64,000 nucleotides of DNA from Hyperoodon ampullatus (lineage: Eukaryota > Chordata > Mammalia > Artiodactyla > Ziphiidae). Position 1 is the first letter of the stretch, and every line of letters begins with the position of its first letter. The notes below the pieces were generated by a model. It had not been told where the DNA came from. It saw nothing but the letters and a program-made list of their open reading frames with translations, and made no database searches. The stretch is taken from NCBI GenBank assembly GCA_949752795.1, contig OX457059.1, positions 175,534,242-175,598,241 of the forward strand, written 5' to 3'. Positions 36,185 through 46,100 of this stretch are shown piece by piece. Both the position numbers and the translations under genes were made by a program.

Positions 36185-36291
36185 TGCCCCTCACCCCACC
36201 CCACCCCATCCCTCCATCCCCTACCCCACCCATCCCCCCACCCCATCCCCCTACCCCACCCCATCCCCCCATCCCCCTACCTCACCCCCAT
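36185..36291. repeat. C-rich CCCCACCCCAT tandem tract
   Basis: About 105 bp of CCCCACC, CCCCAT and CCCTACC units. The minus strand carries many GGGG/GGTGG runs, so it could form G-quadruplexes and the plus strand i-motifs. No coding function. Confidence 0.9.
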
Positions 36292-36734
36292 GAGATGCCC
36301 CGAACAGCCTATTGGGGGCTCCCAGAGGGTGGGCCTTATGACTGGATCCCTGCCCTCTAGTGCTCAGGCCCTGAGCTTTCTGACCTGTGTGTTCTTTTAA
36401 CGTCACTTCCTTTCCTCCGCCCAGCAAGGTCTCTGGGGCCGGGGGTGTGTGCTGGTGGGGGTCCCACCTGCACATCTTCAGATGCCACCCGACAGGGACT
36501 TTTCGGGGAGGTGCTGCCCGCTCCTGTGTGCTCACCCCGATCCCGCAGGCGGAGGGGCAGGGTAGGCGAGCCTGGGGCATCCTGGCACCAAGAGTGGGCC
36601 ACCCAGCCACCAGGCACATGACATCCTGAGCTGGGGACAGGCCGAGCGGGGGCCAGCTGGTGGCAGGAGGATAGGAGGGTGTGGAGACCGAGTTTCAAGA
36701 TATGGCTGTGCGTCACTTAAAAACAAGGAACTTC

Positions 36735-36911
36735 TGTTTGTTTGTTTTGTTGTTTTAATCGAAGTCTAGTTGATTTACAAACTTGTGTGAACTTCAGGTG
36801 TACAGCAAGGTGATTCAGTTACACATATCTATATTTTTTTTCAGATTCTTTTGAGTATACTTCCTTGTGTTATACAGTAGGTCCTTGTCGTTTATCTATT
36901 TTACATGTAGT
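36735..36911 (-). mobile_element. LINE-1 3' UTR fragment
   Basis: 'gaagtctagttgatttacaa', 'ttcaggtgtacagcaaggtgattcagttacacat' and 'tatacagtaggtccttgtcgtttatctatttta' are the reverse complement of the cetartiodactyl L1 3' UTR. Only the last part of about 170 bp inserted here. Confidence 0.9.
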
Positions 36912-37110
36912 GAAACAAGGAACTTTATTTACCTAGAATTATAAAATTATTTTATTTTGAAAAATTCCAAACCTACAGAAAAGCGCAAGAATGGTGCGAG
37001 GACACGCACTCGCCCCCGGTGATGTCCTTGACATCTGCCCTTGCCGTCCCACCCACCCCTTCAGCCCTTTCACCTGCTGAGGGCTGGGTTTCGTTTGCTT
37101 CTCAGGTGAC
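36912..37110 (-). mobile_element. Older L1M-type 3' fragment
   Basis: 'ttattttgaaaaattccaaacctacagaaaagcgcaagaatgg' followed by 'gatgtccttgacatctgccc' is typical of old L1M/HAL1 3' sequence in antisense. The younger L1 fragment directly to the left probably inserted into its A/T-rich end. Confidence 0.6.
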
Positions 37111-37467
37111 AGTGACGTGATTCATTCATTGTTCTGCAGAACCCAGGGCCACTTAGGTCCTGGGCGGCCTGGCCGCAGGGCCGCAGGGCTTCTGCGTGGG
37201 TGGGCCTTGGGTCAGCACAGCTGGAGCCCGGGGTGGGGGTCCTGGACTTGGGGCCACAGAGCGGGTCACAGTGGGGAGCTGGATGCAGGGTCACCTACAA
37301 AGGCTTCTGCAAGCTCAGTACTGACTGCCACCCCAAGTTACTGCCACCTCTGGGGGCCAGTGGGGGTTGAAGTTTCATCGGCAGAGCCCCGAGGGCAGGG
37401 GGGCTGCCAGCCTCCCCACAGACCGGGGGTCTCAGCTCCGTCCAGCTGTGTTGGTGACCACGGGAGC

Positions 37468-37525
37468 TCATCAGCAAGTCCAGCCCCTTCATTTTACAGA
37501 TGAGGAGACTGAGGCCAGAGGCCAA
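37468..37525 (-). repeat. MIR SINE fragment
   Basis: 'cttcattttacagatgaggagactgaggccaga' is the standard antisense MIR core. The remainder is too diverged to delimit. Confidence 0.7.
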
Positions 37526-39009
37526 GGGTTGTCGGCAGGGGTTGGGGGGGCATCTTCTTTCCTGTGCAGAGCCTGTGTTTGGTCCTCCGACTCTGCCGCC
37601 CAAGGTTCAGCTGCAGCCTCATCTTTCCAGGCTGGGACTTGCTGTTCGGGAGGGTGTGCAGGGGCCAGGGTCGCGTGCGCAGAGGGCCCCAGGTCCAGGG
37701 AAGAGGCCACAGCCCATCTCTGAGCCACCACATGGGGGGCAGACATGGGGTCCTTGTGGGCGACGTCAGGGAGAGGGTCTGTGCTCCGCCCACCCCCTTC
37801 AGCGCCACATCTGTTGCCGTGTTGCCGGGTGGCGCTCCCATCTTCCCCTCGGAGCTGGTCCCTCCCCGGAAGGACGTCTGGAAATGCTCCTGTCCTTTGG
37901 GGGCGGCCCTTACCCACCTTCCACGCTGCTGACCTGGATAGCCGCTGACACCACCCAGCACCATCGCAGCCCTGATCTCGAACCTCTGACGCTGCTGCCC
38001 CTTCCACGGGCCTGCAGATCTCCCCTCGGTGCAAGGTGGGCTGTGACCGTGGCCCAGGCCAAGGGCACCCCTGCCTCAGGAGGCTGCTGCTGCTGCTGGG
38101 TGGGGCTGTTGACAGGGGAGCATTTCTGCCAGGAACCCGGGACAGAGGTGGGAGCCTGGGCCACCCTGCCTGCTTCTCTTGGAAGCGGCTTTTCGGGTTT
38201 TGGTTTTCTGTGGTTTGGTTGTTGATGAGAACACAGTGCAGGGGAATGCAGATCCCCGTGATCCCTGCCCAGAGACACGCATGGGCCTCCCCTGCCTTCA
38301 GGCCCATAGACACTCACATGCACTTTCAAACAGGATCAGAGCGTCTGATTATTCTGCTACAGTATGTCGTGAACATTTTTGCCCACACCACCTATATTTC
38401 TGCCTTATTTTTGTAAAACTGTTTTGGGGTGATTCATTGCACCTAAATGCTACAACTTTTTGGACTAATTTCTCTTTGATGGACATTTGGACACAGATTT
38501 CCTGTGTCTTTAAGAAACTACCAGGTGATGGCAGGTTACAAGGCAGGGGGCATCCTGGTGAGTGCCTGGCTTGGGTCTGGAGTCCCACCTTGTGCCTTCC
38601 CTGCTCTAGCCTGCACGCTTCCCTTCCCGGGGCCTCCCCAGACGGAACCTAGTGGGGTGGGGGCAGGGGAGGTCTCCCCCGAGCCAGCAGGGATGGGCTT
38701 GGGGTCCCCGGTGGGCGGGGTCCTGTCGCAGAGCCCTGGTGACTTGTGGCTTCGCGGCTGTGTCCGTTGTGGACCCGGCGCCCTGCTAACCGTGGCTCCC
38801 TTCAGCTGGAAGCGCTTCCCTAAACGAAGCGCCCGGTGAGCCTCAGTCAGGCAAGGGGGAGGGGAGGGGAGACCAGATCTCGGCCGGGGTGGACAGTCCC
38901 GCTCTCGGGGTGAGGAGGACAGTGAGGGCGGAGGGGGGTACAGTTGCGGGCAGGGGGATGGCCATGCGGGCGGGGCCAAGGGGGACAGACCGGCCAGAGG
39001 CCTGCTTGG

Positions 39010-39301
39010 GGCAGCGGGGGAGCAGGCTGTGCAGGAACCGAAAGCCAGCCGCTGGGGGCGGGGCGGCACTGGGGGTCGGGGGCGCGGGCAGCGCCCGGGC
39101 GCAGGCTGGGGGCGGGTCCTCAGCGGAAGGAGCCCCGCCCCCGCCCAGGGAGCGCAAACTTTTCCAGGGCTCGCGGGGAAGCCAGGTGCGGTCACGTGGG
39201 GCGGGGCGGGGCGGGGGCGGACCGCGCTGACCCCGCCCCTGCGCCCTAGTCCGGCCTCGTCGGCGGGAGCGCGCGGAGTGGCCGGGGCGCCAAGGCGAGC
39301 C
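39010..39301 (+). promoter_or_regulatory. SLC12A7: Canonical SLC12A7 CpG-island promoter and 5' UTR
   Basis: Very CpG-rich DNA leads up to the canonical start codon and continues into intron 1. A perfect E-box (CACGTG, 39193-39198; the wider GTCACGTG fits USF/MITF-type factors) directly abuts a run of GC boxes (GGGGCGGGGCGGGG, about 39198-39220), with another CCCCGCCCC at about 39231. There is no TATA box. The start of transcription probably lies at or just after these sites, giving a 5' UTR of about 50-100 bases, but the sequence alone does not fix it. Confidence 0.7.
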
Positions 39302-39425
39302 ATGCCCACCAACTTCACCGTGGTGCCTGTGGAGGCGCGGGCGGACGGCGGCCAGGATGAGGGTCCCGAGCAGACCGAGGCGCCGGGCCCCCCCGAGGGC
39401 GGTGAGCCCAACTGCCCGAGCCCGG
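39302..39425 (+). CDS. SLC12A7: SLC12A7 (KCC4) canonical coding exon 1
   Basis: SLC12A7 encodes KCC4, an electroneutral K-Cl cotransporter of the plasma membrane (kidney, inner ear and other epithelia) used in volume regulation and salt transport. This exon gives residues 1-41, starting MPTNFTVVPVEARADGG, which matches the start of human KCC4 as I know it and fixes this ATG. It is cytosolic, acidic and Pro/Gly-rich. The exon ends with a phase-1 donor (CCCGG|GTGAGC). An identical GTGAGC donor, also in phase 1, lies 24 bases upstream at 39402. Exons 1-11 in this window join in frame to 484 complete codons; the family length is about 1,080 residues, so the rest of the gene, including TM8-12 and the regulatory C-terminal domain, lies past the right edge. 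Confidence 0.97.
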
Positions 39426-39489
39426 GTGAGCGCGGCCGCACCTGCCCGCGGGACAAAGGCGGAGGCCGGGCTGCGCGGGGCTGGCGGCC

Positions 39490-39590
39490 GGTGGGAAGGA
39501 GAGGGGAGGGGAGGGAGGGGAGGGAGGGGAGGGAGGAGGGGGCGGCCCGGGAGGGAGGGGGAGGGGAGGGAGGGAGGCCGCGGCGGAAGG
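39490..39590 (+). repeat. G-rich GGGGAGGGA purine tract at the start of intron 1
   Basis: Some 100 bases of GGGGAGGG/GGGAGGA units on the coding strand, beginning about 65 bases after the exon 1 donor. It has many runs of three or more G, so it could form G-quadruplexes in the pre-mRNA or the non-template strand, and the purine mirror symmetry could support triplex DNA. Confidence 0.9.
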
Positions 39591-40608
39591 GGTGGCATGG
39601 GTGGCAGGGAGGAGAGGGCGACCCGGGCCCGGGACGTTGCCCGAGGAAGGGGTGTGGGGCTGCTCTCCGCTCCCCCTCCCCCTGATTCCCGGCCCGCGCC
39701 TTCCTCTCACTCCTCACTAGTTTCCACCCTTTGCCTGCTTCTGTGGTTCCCGGCTCACCGCCCCCCACTCCTGCCTGCCGCGCCCCCTCTCCAGGCTTAG
39801 TGGTGGAGGCGCTGGGCGAGGGCTTCAGGGGCGGTGGGCGCTCCTCTGCTGCGCCCCCATGGCCCCCCCCCCGGGGCCTAGGAAGCACCTTTCTCCCACT
39901 CGGGGTGGGCCCCTGGGGAGGTGTGAGACGCCCTGGGTAGCTATGGAGACCGAGGAGGGGCTCTTCCTCCGAGAGTTCCCAGGCCCCCCAGGCCCGGTGA
40001 CCCGGTGGGGTCCCCACCCGTGGTCAGGCTCCTCGGGGCAGGAGCGCCTGGCCGCTTCCTTCCCAGCCACCTCTGCTTTGCTCGTCTCTGCTCTTGGGCG
40101 GTGGGGCAAAGGGCCGCCAGTCAGATAAGCCCGGCTGCCCCGGGACAGGCCCGCACTCTGGGGGGTCTTTAGCAGGAAGGGCTGCAGGTCCCCGCCGGGC
40201 GGGGGAAGGGAGCTGTACTCAGGCGGAGGGTCCTTGCCCGCCTCGCTCTGGAATCAGGAGGTTTCTGGCACTTTCACTTTCTCTTGGTGCGGGGGCATCA
40301 CCAGGCCTGTTCCTCCATCATCTGGGCTCCAGGCCCGGGCTTCTCTGCAGCGGATAGGTTGGTCACCCTGAGTCTGCTGCTTCGTCTGGGGCTCAGCGCC
40401 CCTCTAGAAATGGAGGGTCACTCTGCAGCGTTGAGGAAGAGGTGTCCTGCTCCAGGCAGGAAAAGGGGCGCGGTCAGTGGAGGCCACAGGTCCTGGGGCC
40501 TGGCAGCAGAGGCCGGGCACCCCCTGGGGGCAGCACGCCGTCCTAGTGGGCAGGGGCGGGTCGGCATGGTCCCGCCCGTCCCTCGGGTGCCCGCCGGCTT
40601 TCCTCTGC

Positions 40609-40640
40609 ACGTGGGTGTGGGTGTGGGTGTGGGAGTGGGC
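40609..40640. repeat. GTGTGG hexamer repeat
   Basis: Five near-perfect copies of GTGGGT/GTGTGG followed by a decayed unit. Small intronic microsatellite. Confidence 0.85.
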
Positions 40641-43052
40641 ACGGCTGCCGACGCCTCGGAGGCCGAAACCAGGCCGGACTTGAAGGCAGAGTCCGTAAGC
40701 CCAGCCTTTCTCTCACTGTGGCTCCGACTAGCGCATCCCGGTGTGGCGTTTGTGGGTGAGCGGCGTTTCACCGGCCACCAGGAGCCATCGTGTCCTCGGT
40801 GACCCTCGGCCCTCCCGGGTGTGCGGCCCCCTGCCTGCTGGCTCCTTCTCGGACAGGCCTCGGTGGCTCTCTGTAAGCTCGGTGCCCCTGGGCCTCCGCT
40901 CAGGGCTGCCAGGAGGGCCGTGGTGTTGCCTGCCCGGCTGGCCTCGAGCCCCCAGCCCGCCCTCAGTCCAAGGCTCTTGCTTTCTCAGCCCTAATCACAC
41001 TTCATTCCCTCTCCCGGCTTGTCTAGAACCGCCTTTGCCTGTGTGCTCTCAGAGGCAGGAGCACCGGCAGATGCTAAGTGTGGGCGTCCTGCATGCTTTT
41101 GAACAAACCCTTTAGGGTCTGAGCTGCACCTGTGACACTTAGATAAGCGGGCTCAGAACTTCAACCTGGGAATCCTGTGTTCTTCACTCGTCCTCGTGTT
41201 CCCTTAGAGAGACAGCCACAGAAGGCCTTGGGGAACTGGCCGGAGCCCCCTATGGGGTCACGGGCAGGCGTGCTGTTGCCTTTCGGGGTCTGCTCAGCTG
41301 GGTTCTGAGTTTTAACGCAAGCCGTCAGACCAGTCGGTGCCCAGAGAGGCCCCGTGACAGGCCTGTGTCGCCAGCGTGACAGGGGGAGCCTGGGAAGCAG
41401 CCTCACGCTCTGCTCGTTGGTGGGACAGTCCTGCGGGAGCCGGAACCGCTGGATGGAGCCCCTTTGAAGACCCGCGTGCGGGGCCCTTACCCTGTGGTCC
41501 AGCTTGTGGCCACACCCGCTCATCGCAGAGTCACTGAAGTTCCTTCCTGAGTCCATGGCCGGCCTTTGAACCTCCAGGGAGGCTCCTGGCTTTCTGGGTG
41601 GGCCTCCCGGTGGTGCTGGTGAAGCAGGTTTGGGGATACCCTCCCGAGGTGTACCTGGGGCTGTCGTGGAAATAGGGAGCGTGGGACGCCAGGTCGAGGG
41701 TGGGAGGGAGGTGAGGAAGGGCCAGCGCTCACGTCTGCAGGCCCACCTGGCTGACCCAGAGCTTGGTGGGACCAGCCTTGGTTGTGCCCGGCCTGAGGCT
41801 GAGGGCCTAGTCGGTGAGCCTGTGACACGGGGCGGCCGCCTGGGCTGCCTTTGGTCCCTGTGTCCAGGCTGGGCCTGCCGGGGAGCCCTGTTGTCAGCCT
41901 GTGAAGCCGGGGCCCGTTTCCTGGCCGTCGGAGGCTCTGGGCCTTCATCAGAGTGCGGTGGCCGATACCAAGTGTTGACCTTGAACTGCCCCTGCTATTT
42001 TGACCTTGGTTGCGTCCGGTCGGCAGGCCCACAGTTGGTGCTTTAGAGCCGGGAAGGTGGCCTGCAGGCGGTGAGGTGGGGGGGTCCACGTGCACCCCCA
42101 GAGGGGTGGCCCCGACCCCACTGCCCCCCACCGCAGGGCCCGTGGGCTGGGCCATGGAGGGCCACTGTTCCTGCCCGTCTCCTGCCCGTTCCTCCCTGGG
42201 AGCTGCCCGCAGCTCTGCTGGGGCTTCCTCTTCCTTTCTTGTTGTTCCTCTTTTTGGATTCCTTTCCCGTGATTTCATGCTCTGCTGCTCAGGTCCTGTG
42301 GGTCACCCGGGGGTCTTCTGTTGCCCCTGTGAAGGGGACCCGCGCCCCCAGCCACTGACCCAGGCAGCTCTGGGAGCATCACCTTTGTCCTGCGGGGCTC
42401 ATGGGTCACGGGGAGCAGGCTGTGTGCCGATGCGTGTGCCCGCTGCCCTCGAGGGTCTGCTGCCGCTGGGGTGGCCAGAGCGCAAAGCCGAGGCCCTGGG
42501 CGCTGGGACGTGAGTGCGGCCGGAGAGTGGGCCCAAGACAAAGCCTCGAGGTTCCGTCCTGCCGGGCCGAGGCCGTGGAGCATTGCTCCGCCACCGGGTC
42601 CAGGAAGGAAGGGATGCGTCATGCTGGCGCGGGGGACGTCTGAGCAGGAAGCGCAGGCAGCGCAGGCTGTCCGAAGGGCCGACCCCTGAAAATGGTTGAA
42701 CCTCATCCACCGAGGGAAGAGTGGATGGTTCCGTATGTCTCCCGGTCCCCCGGGGCCCCAGGGCGAGAAGGGGTCCCCCATTCTCCAACAGTGCACAGGG
42801 CATCACCAACCAGCGGGCTCCGCCAAGTGCTGGAGCAGCAGGGAATTCCACTGCCCCCCAGCCCCCAAGAGGCGCCGGGCAGAGAGGCAGTTAACACGCC
42901 CCAGGACGCTCGGCGCAGTGGCCCCTCCACACGCAAGCCCTGCTGGCCTCTGGGGCCCTCTCCTTGCCTAACAGCCCAGACAAGCTCACGGCTCCACTCT
43001 GCCAGGGGCCGCCCAGGACACACACACCAGGCAGTCCTAGCGCCACCCCCAG

Positions 43053-43108
43053 ATGCACGCACACGCACACACACATGCACACACACACGCGCGCACACGC
43101 ACACGTGG
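43053..43108. repeat. CA/CG dinucleotide run
   Basis: Interrupted CACACGCACACACAC run with CG steps (CACGCGCGCACACGCACACG) in intron 1. Possible Z-DNA former. Confidence 0.9.
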
Positions 43109-46100
43109 CAGGACAGCCCCACCGCAGCTGGCTCCTTGCCGCCCTTCCATGGAATCCCCCTGGGCCAGCTCAGCGCCCCATGGCGTCAGACCCTGACTCA
43201 TTGCCCCGAGGTGCCTGTCTCAGGCCGGGCTCACCCCGTCCCATCCCGGGGGCTGCATTTCTGGGGACAGGCTGCTGCTGGTCCTTGTCACCATCAGACA
43301 GGCTGAATCCCGCCGGTCCCCTCGTGCGGCCAGGCCCACCAGGGGACCGGGACAGCCTCAGGCCCGAGTGCCCACGTCACTGGAGGTGGCTACACAAGCA
43401 GAGGGTTTGTCTGCAGGGCCAGCCACTCCGCGCTTGAGGCCACAGCCACCTTATGAACGGAGGCAGGTGGGTTCACCTGGGCAGAGCAGCTCCCAGTGAC
43501 ACGGGGCCCCCACCGCACAGAGAGCCTGCAGCTCAGAGGCCCCCCCTGGCCAGACAGTCACACGGCCAAGGCATCAGAACCAGAACGGCCCCGTAGCCCA
43601 TGGTCTGCGTGCAGACCCCGTTATTTTCAAATAATTGATCCCATGTGTCCCCTGCTTGGAGGTGGGCAGCGGGCTTACTCTCCGCTTGGTGGGGGGGGAT
43701 TCTCGCGGGGCTGTTGGAGGAGGGGCCTGCCTAGAGAGGGTGAGGGGCCTTGTGTGTGCCCAGAGCCGGCCAGGGCCAAGGTCACCCAGGGTCTTGATTT
43801 ACTGCAGCTCAGGGCATCACAGACCGAGCAGGGGGCGGCCGGGATGGCCAGAGGCGTCTGCCAGGTCGGACCCAGTAGGCGAGGGGCAGTCCGCACCTCC
43901 CTGCCCCCGGGGGACCCGGCTGGGGAGGGAGGCCTCTGCTCAGCAGGCCTGTGGCCACAGTCCTGAGCAGACCTGAGCAGCTCCTGGCACCTGACTGGGT
44001 TGGCCCGGGCTCCTGCCCTGGCCGATGGGTGGCCTTGGGCCGGGGGTTCCTTCCCAGGGCCAGTATCCTCGGGGCACAGCAGCGGGACTGTGGTCGTGCT
44101 CGGGGCGGACATTGGAGGCACAGGCGGATGGGAAGACGGTGCCGCTGGCTGGTCTCTGTGGGTCTCCCGTTCCCCCCTGAAGGGCTGCGCATTGCCGGGC
44201 ACGTGAGGCTGGAGGGCAGAGGCTGCTGTTTGGCGTGAGTGTCAACCGCCGTGTGCGCAGCCAGGTGCTTTTTGGGGGTGTCCCTCTCGTAATCCCTTTG
44301 CAGCAGCGCTGCTTGCGGGGAGCAGGCGTCTGCAAGCGGCTCTGGGAGTGTGAGGCCGGCCAGGGTGACGGTCTGGGGCCGTCCGGGCTCCAGCGGGTGG
44401 CTGCCGTGGGCTCCCTTCTGGGGGACCCTGGGGCAGTGCCGCCCGGCACGGAGGGCAGAGCACGAAGGGTTACACCTTTCTTTTATGAGAAAGAGGGAAC
44501 TCCCTCCTCAGGGCAGAGGTCTGGTCTGCGCAGATAAGCCTGCAGCTTCAGCAGGACCAGCCGAAGAATGAGGCTCCCTGGCCCCCCGATCCATGGCCGC
44601 TCCTCCGTCTGTGGCCCCTGGCACCGTGTCGGCCCTGGAGCCCCGTGCCGGGAGCGCTGGTGAGGGGCCGCGTCCAGGTGCCCCTGTGGCTGGGGGGTGG
44701 GGGTTTGCAGGGCCGTGCTCCTGGCCGGGAAGGGGGTGAAGTGTGGGTGCCAGGTCTTGCCTGGGGCCTGTGCGTCTGCGTGGCCTCTGCCCGCGCTCTG
44801 GCTGGGCTCGGTGGCAAGGCCCTGGGGCCCTGGGCTGGGTTTGTTTCCTCTTTCTTTCTGAGTACACAATGGGGAGGAGGTGGAGGTTCTGTTTCTGAGC
44901 TTCCCGAGGCCTGGGTGGGCCCTGTGACCTGCTGTGAGCTCCCTGTGCTCGGGTTGCTCTCGGCCAGAATCCGTGGCTCGTGTGCCTGTGGCGCTGGGGT
45001 CTCTGCTGGGTGTTGGGCTCCTGGGCCTGCGTTTGCTGCTCGCAGCCAGAACTGCTTCCCATCTAACCAGCCTGCAGCCGCCCCACAGCTGAGCCTGTCT
45101 GGGCATCCGCGTGGTCAGCATGTGCCTGTGGCCTGGCGCCGTCTGCGAGGCGGGGGCACCCCACGAGTCCACGTGAGCGGGACGTACCCCCAGGGTGATG
45201 GGGAGGCCTCATGTGGGCCCCGCGCCGACCCGGGGGTTCTCCTGCCTGTCTCCCTCTCCTGGAGCCGGCCTGTCCCAGAGGTGGCCGTGTCCTGCCCCAC
45301 CTGGTCACAGCGCCCACGGGTCAGGCCTGGGTTCTCAGGGAGGCTCTCGGGACGGTCACCGGGGAGGGATCCTGTGGAGCCGAAATCAGAGGAGAGACGC
45401 GCCACATGGTTCTTGGGTTTCCTCTTCCCGCTGATGGAGGGTCTTGACCACAGCCAGGCAGGAGCCTGAGTCGGTAACGGGAGCCGCCCCTGGGGGCTGG
45501 TGGGGCTCCCGGCTGCCCACCTCCCGCCTTTGCCCCGGCTGGGCCGGCCCTGCCGTCCTGAGCCCTTCCCCCCACCCCCAGGCTGGGATCACAACGGCCA
45601 GTTCCCGAGGAGGGAGAGGTCGGGTCGGCAGCAGACACCTAGGGCTGGCGGGGAGCCGGGTCCCTGAGTCCACCGGAGGCCCACGCTGCCCAGGAGGGAG
45701 CGCATCCAGCCTGGTAGGGCGGGAAGTCCCTGGAACACTTACTGTTCTGGAGAAGCAGCTCACAGAGCTGTGCTCCCCAGCTGTGCCCCGTGTGCCCCGT
45801 GTGCCTGCACACGTGTGTTAACGTGCGTGGCTGGCTGGTTCCTCTGTGTTCGTGCCTCTTAGTAGCCGAGAATCCCGGTACTTTCCTCGTTGTCTCGACT
45901 GTGCGAGTGTCGGGTTTAAGGAGAAGGTGCCAGAGCTGGTGTCCTTGGCCCGACTGCTGGGCTGAGGCCCTTGGTTGGAACAGCGAACGCCGGGGCGGTG
46001 GCCGTGACCTTGGTCCGGGTTGAAGGGAGGCTGTGTCCCTCCAGTGCCCGGAGCCTTCCTGAGTCCTTGTCTGTGAGCACCCCGGTCCTTGGTGTCGCCC

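Larger units (their letters stand above)
9799..39009 (+). other. Intron of the long SLC12A7 transcript (upstream of canonical exon 1)
   Basis: About 29 kb with no exon that I can support. If the 9609 exon is used, this is intronic (the intron would run to 54018). If only the 39302 exon is used, it is intergenic. It holds a compound TG array (12787-13297), L1M pieces, MaLR-like LTRs, MIRs, a twin-primed L1 (29051-30164) and a C-rich tract (36185-36291). Stretches such as 9930-12780, 15600-18000, 20000-23550 and 31640-36180 look like GC-rich unique sequence; I see nothing specific in them apart from short low-complexity runs. Confidence 0.65.

Noticed and set aside
38536..40017. 493-codon open frame on the minus strand over the canonical promoter and exon 1
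   Set aside because: It is antisense to a CpG island; stop codons are rare in such GC-rich DNA. The protein is low-complexity Pro/Ser/Arg with no recognisable domain, and the true coding frame of exon 1 is on the other strand.
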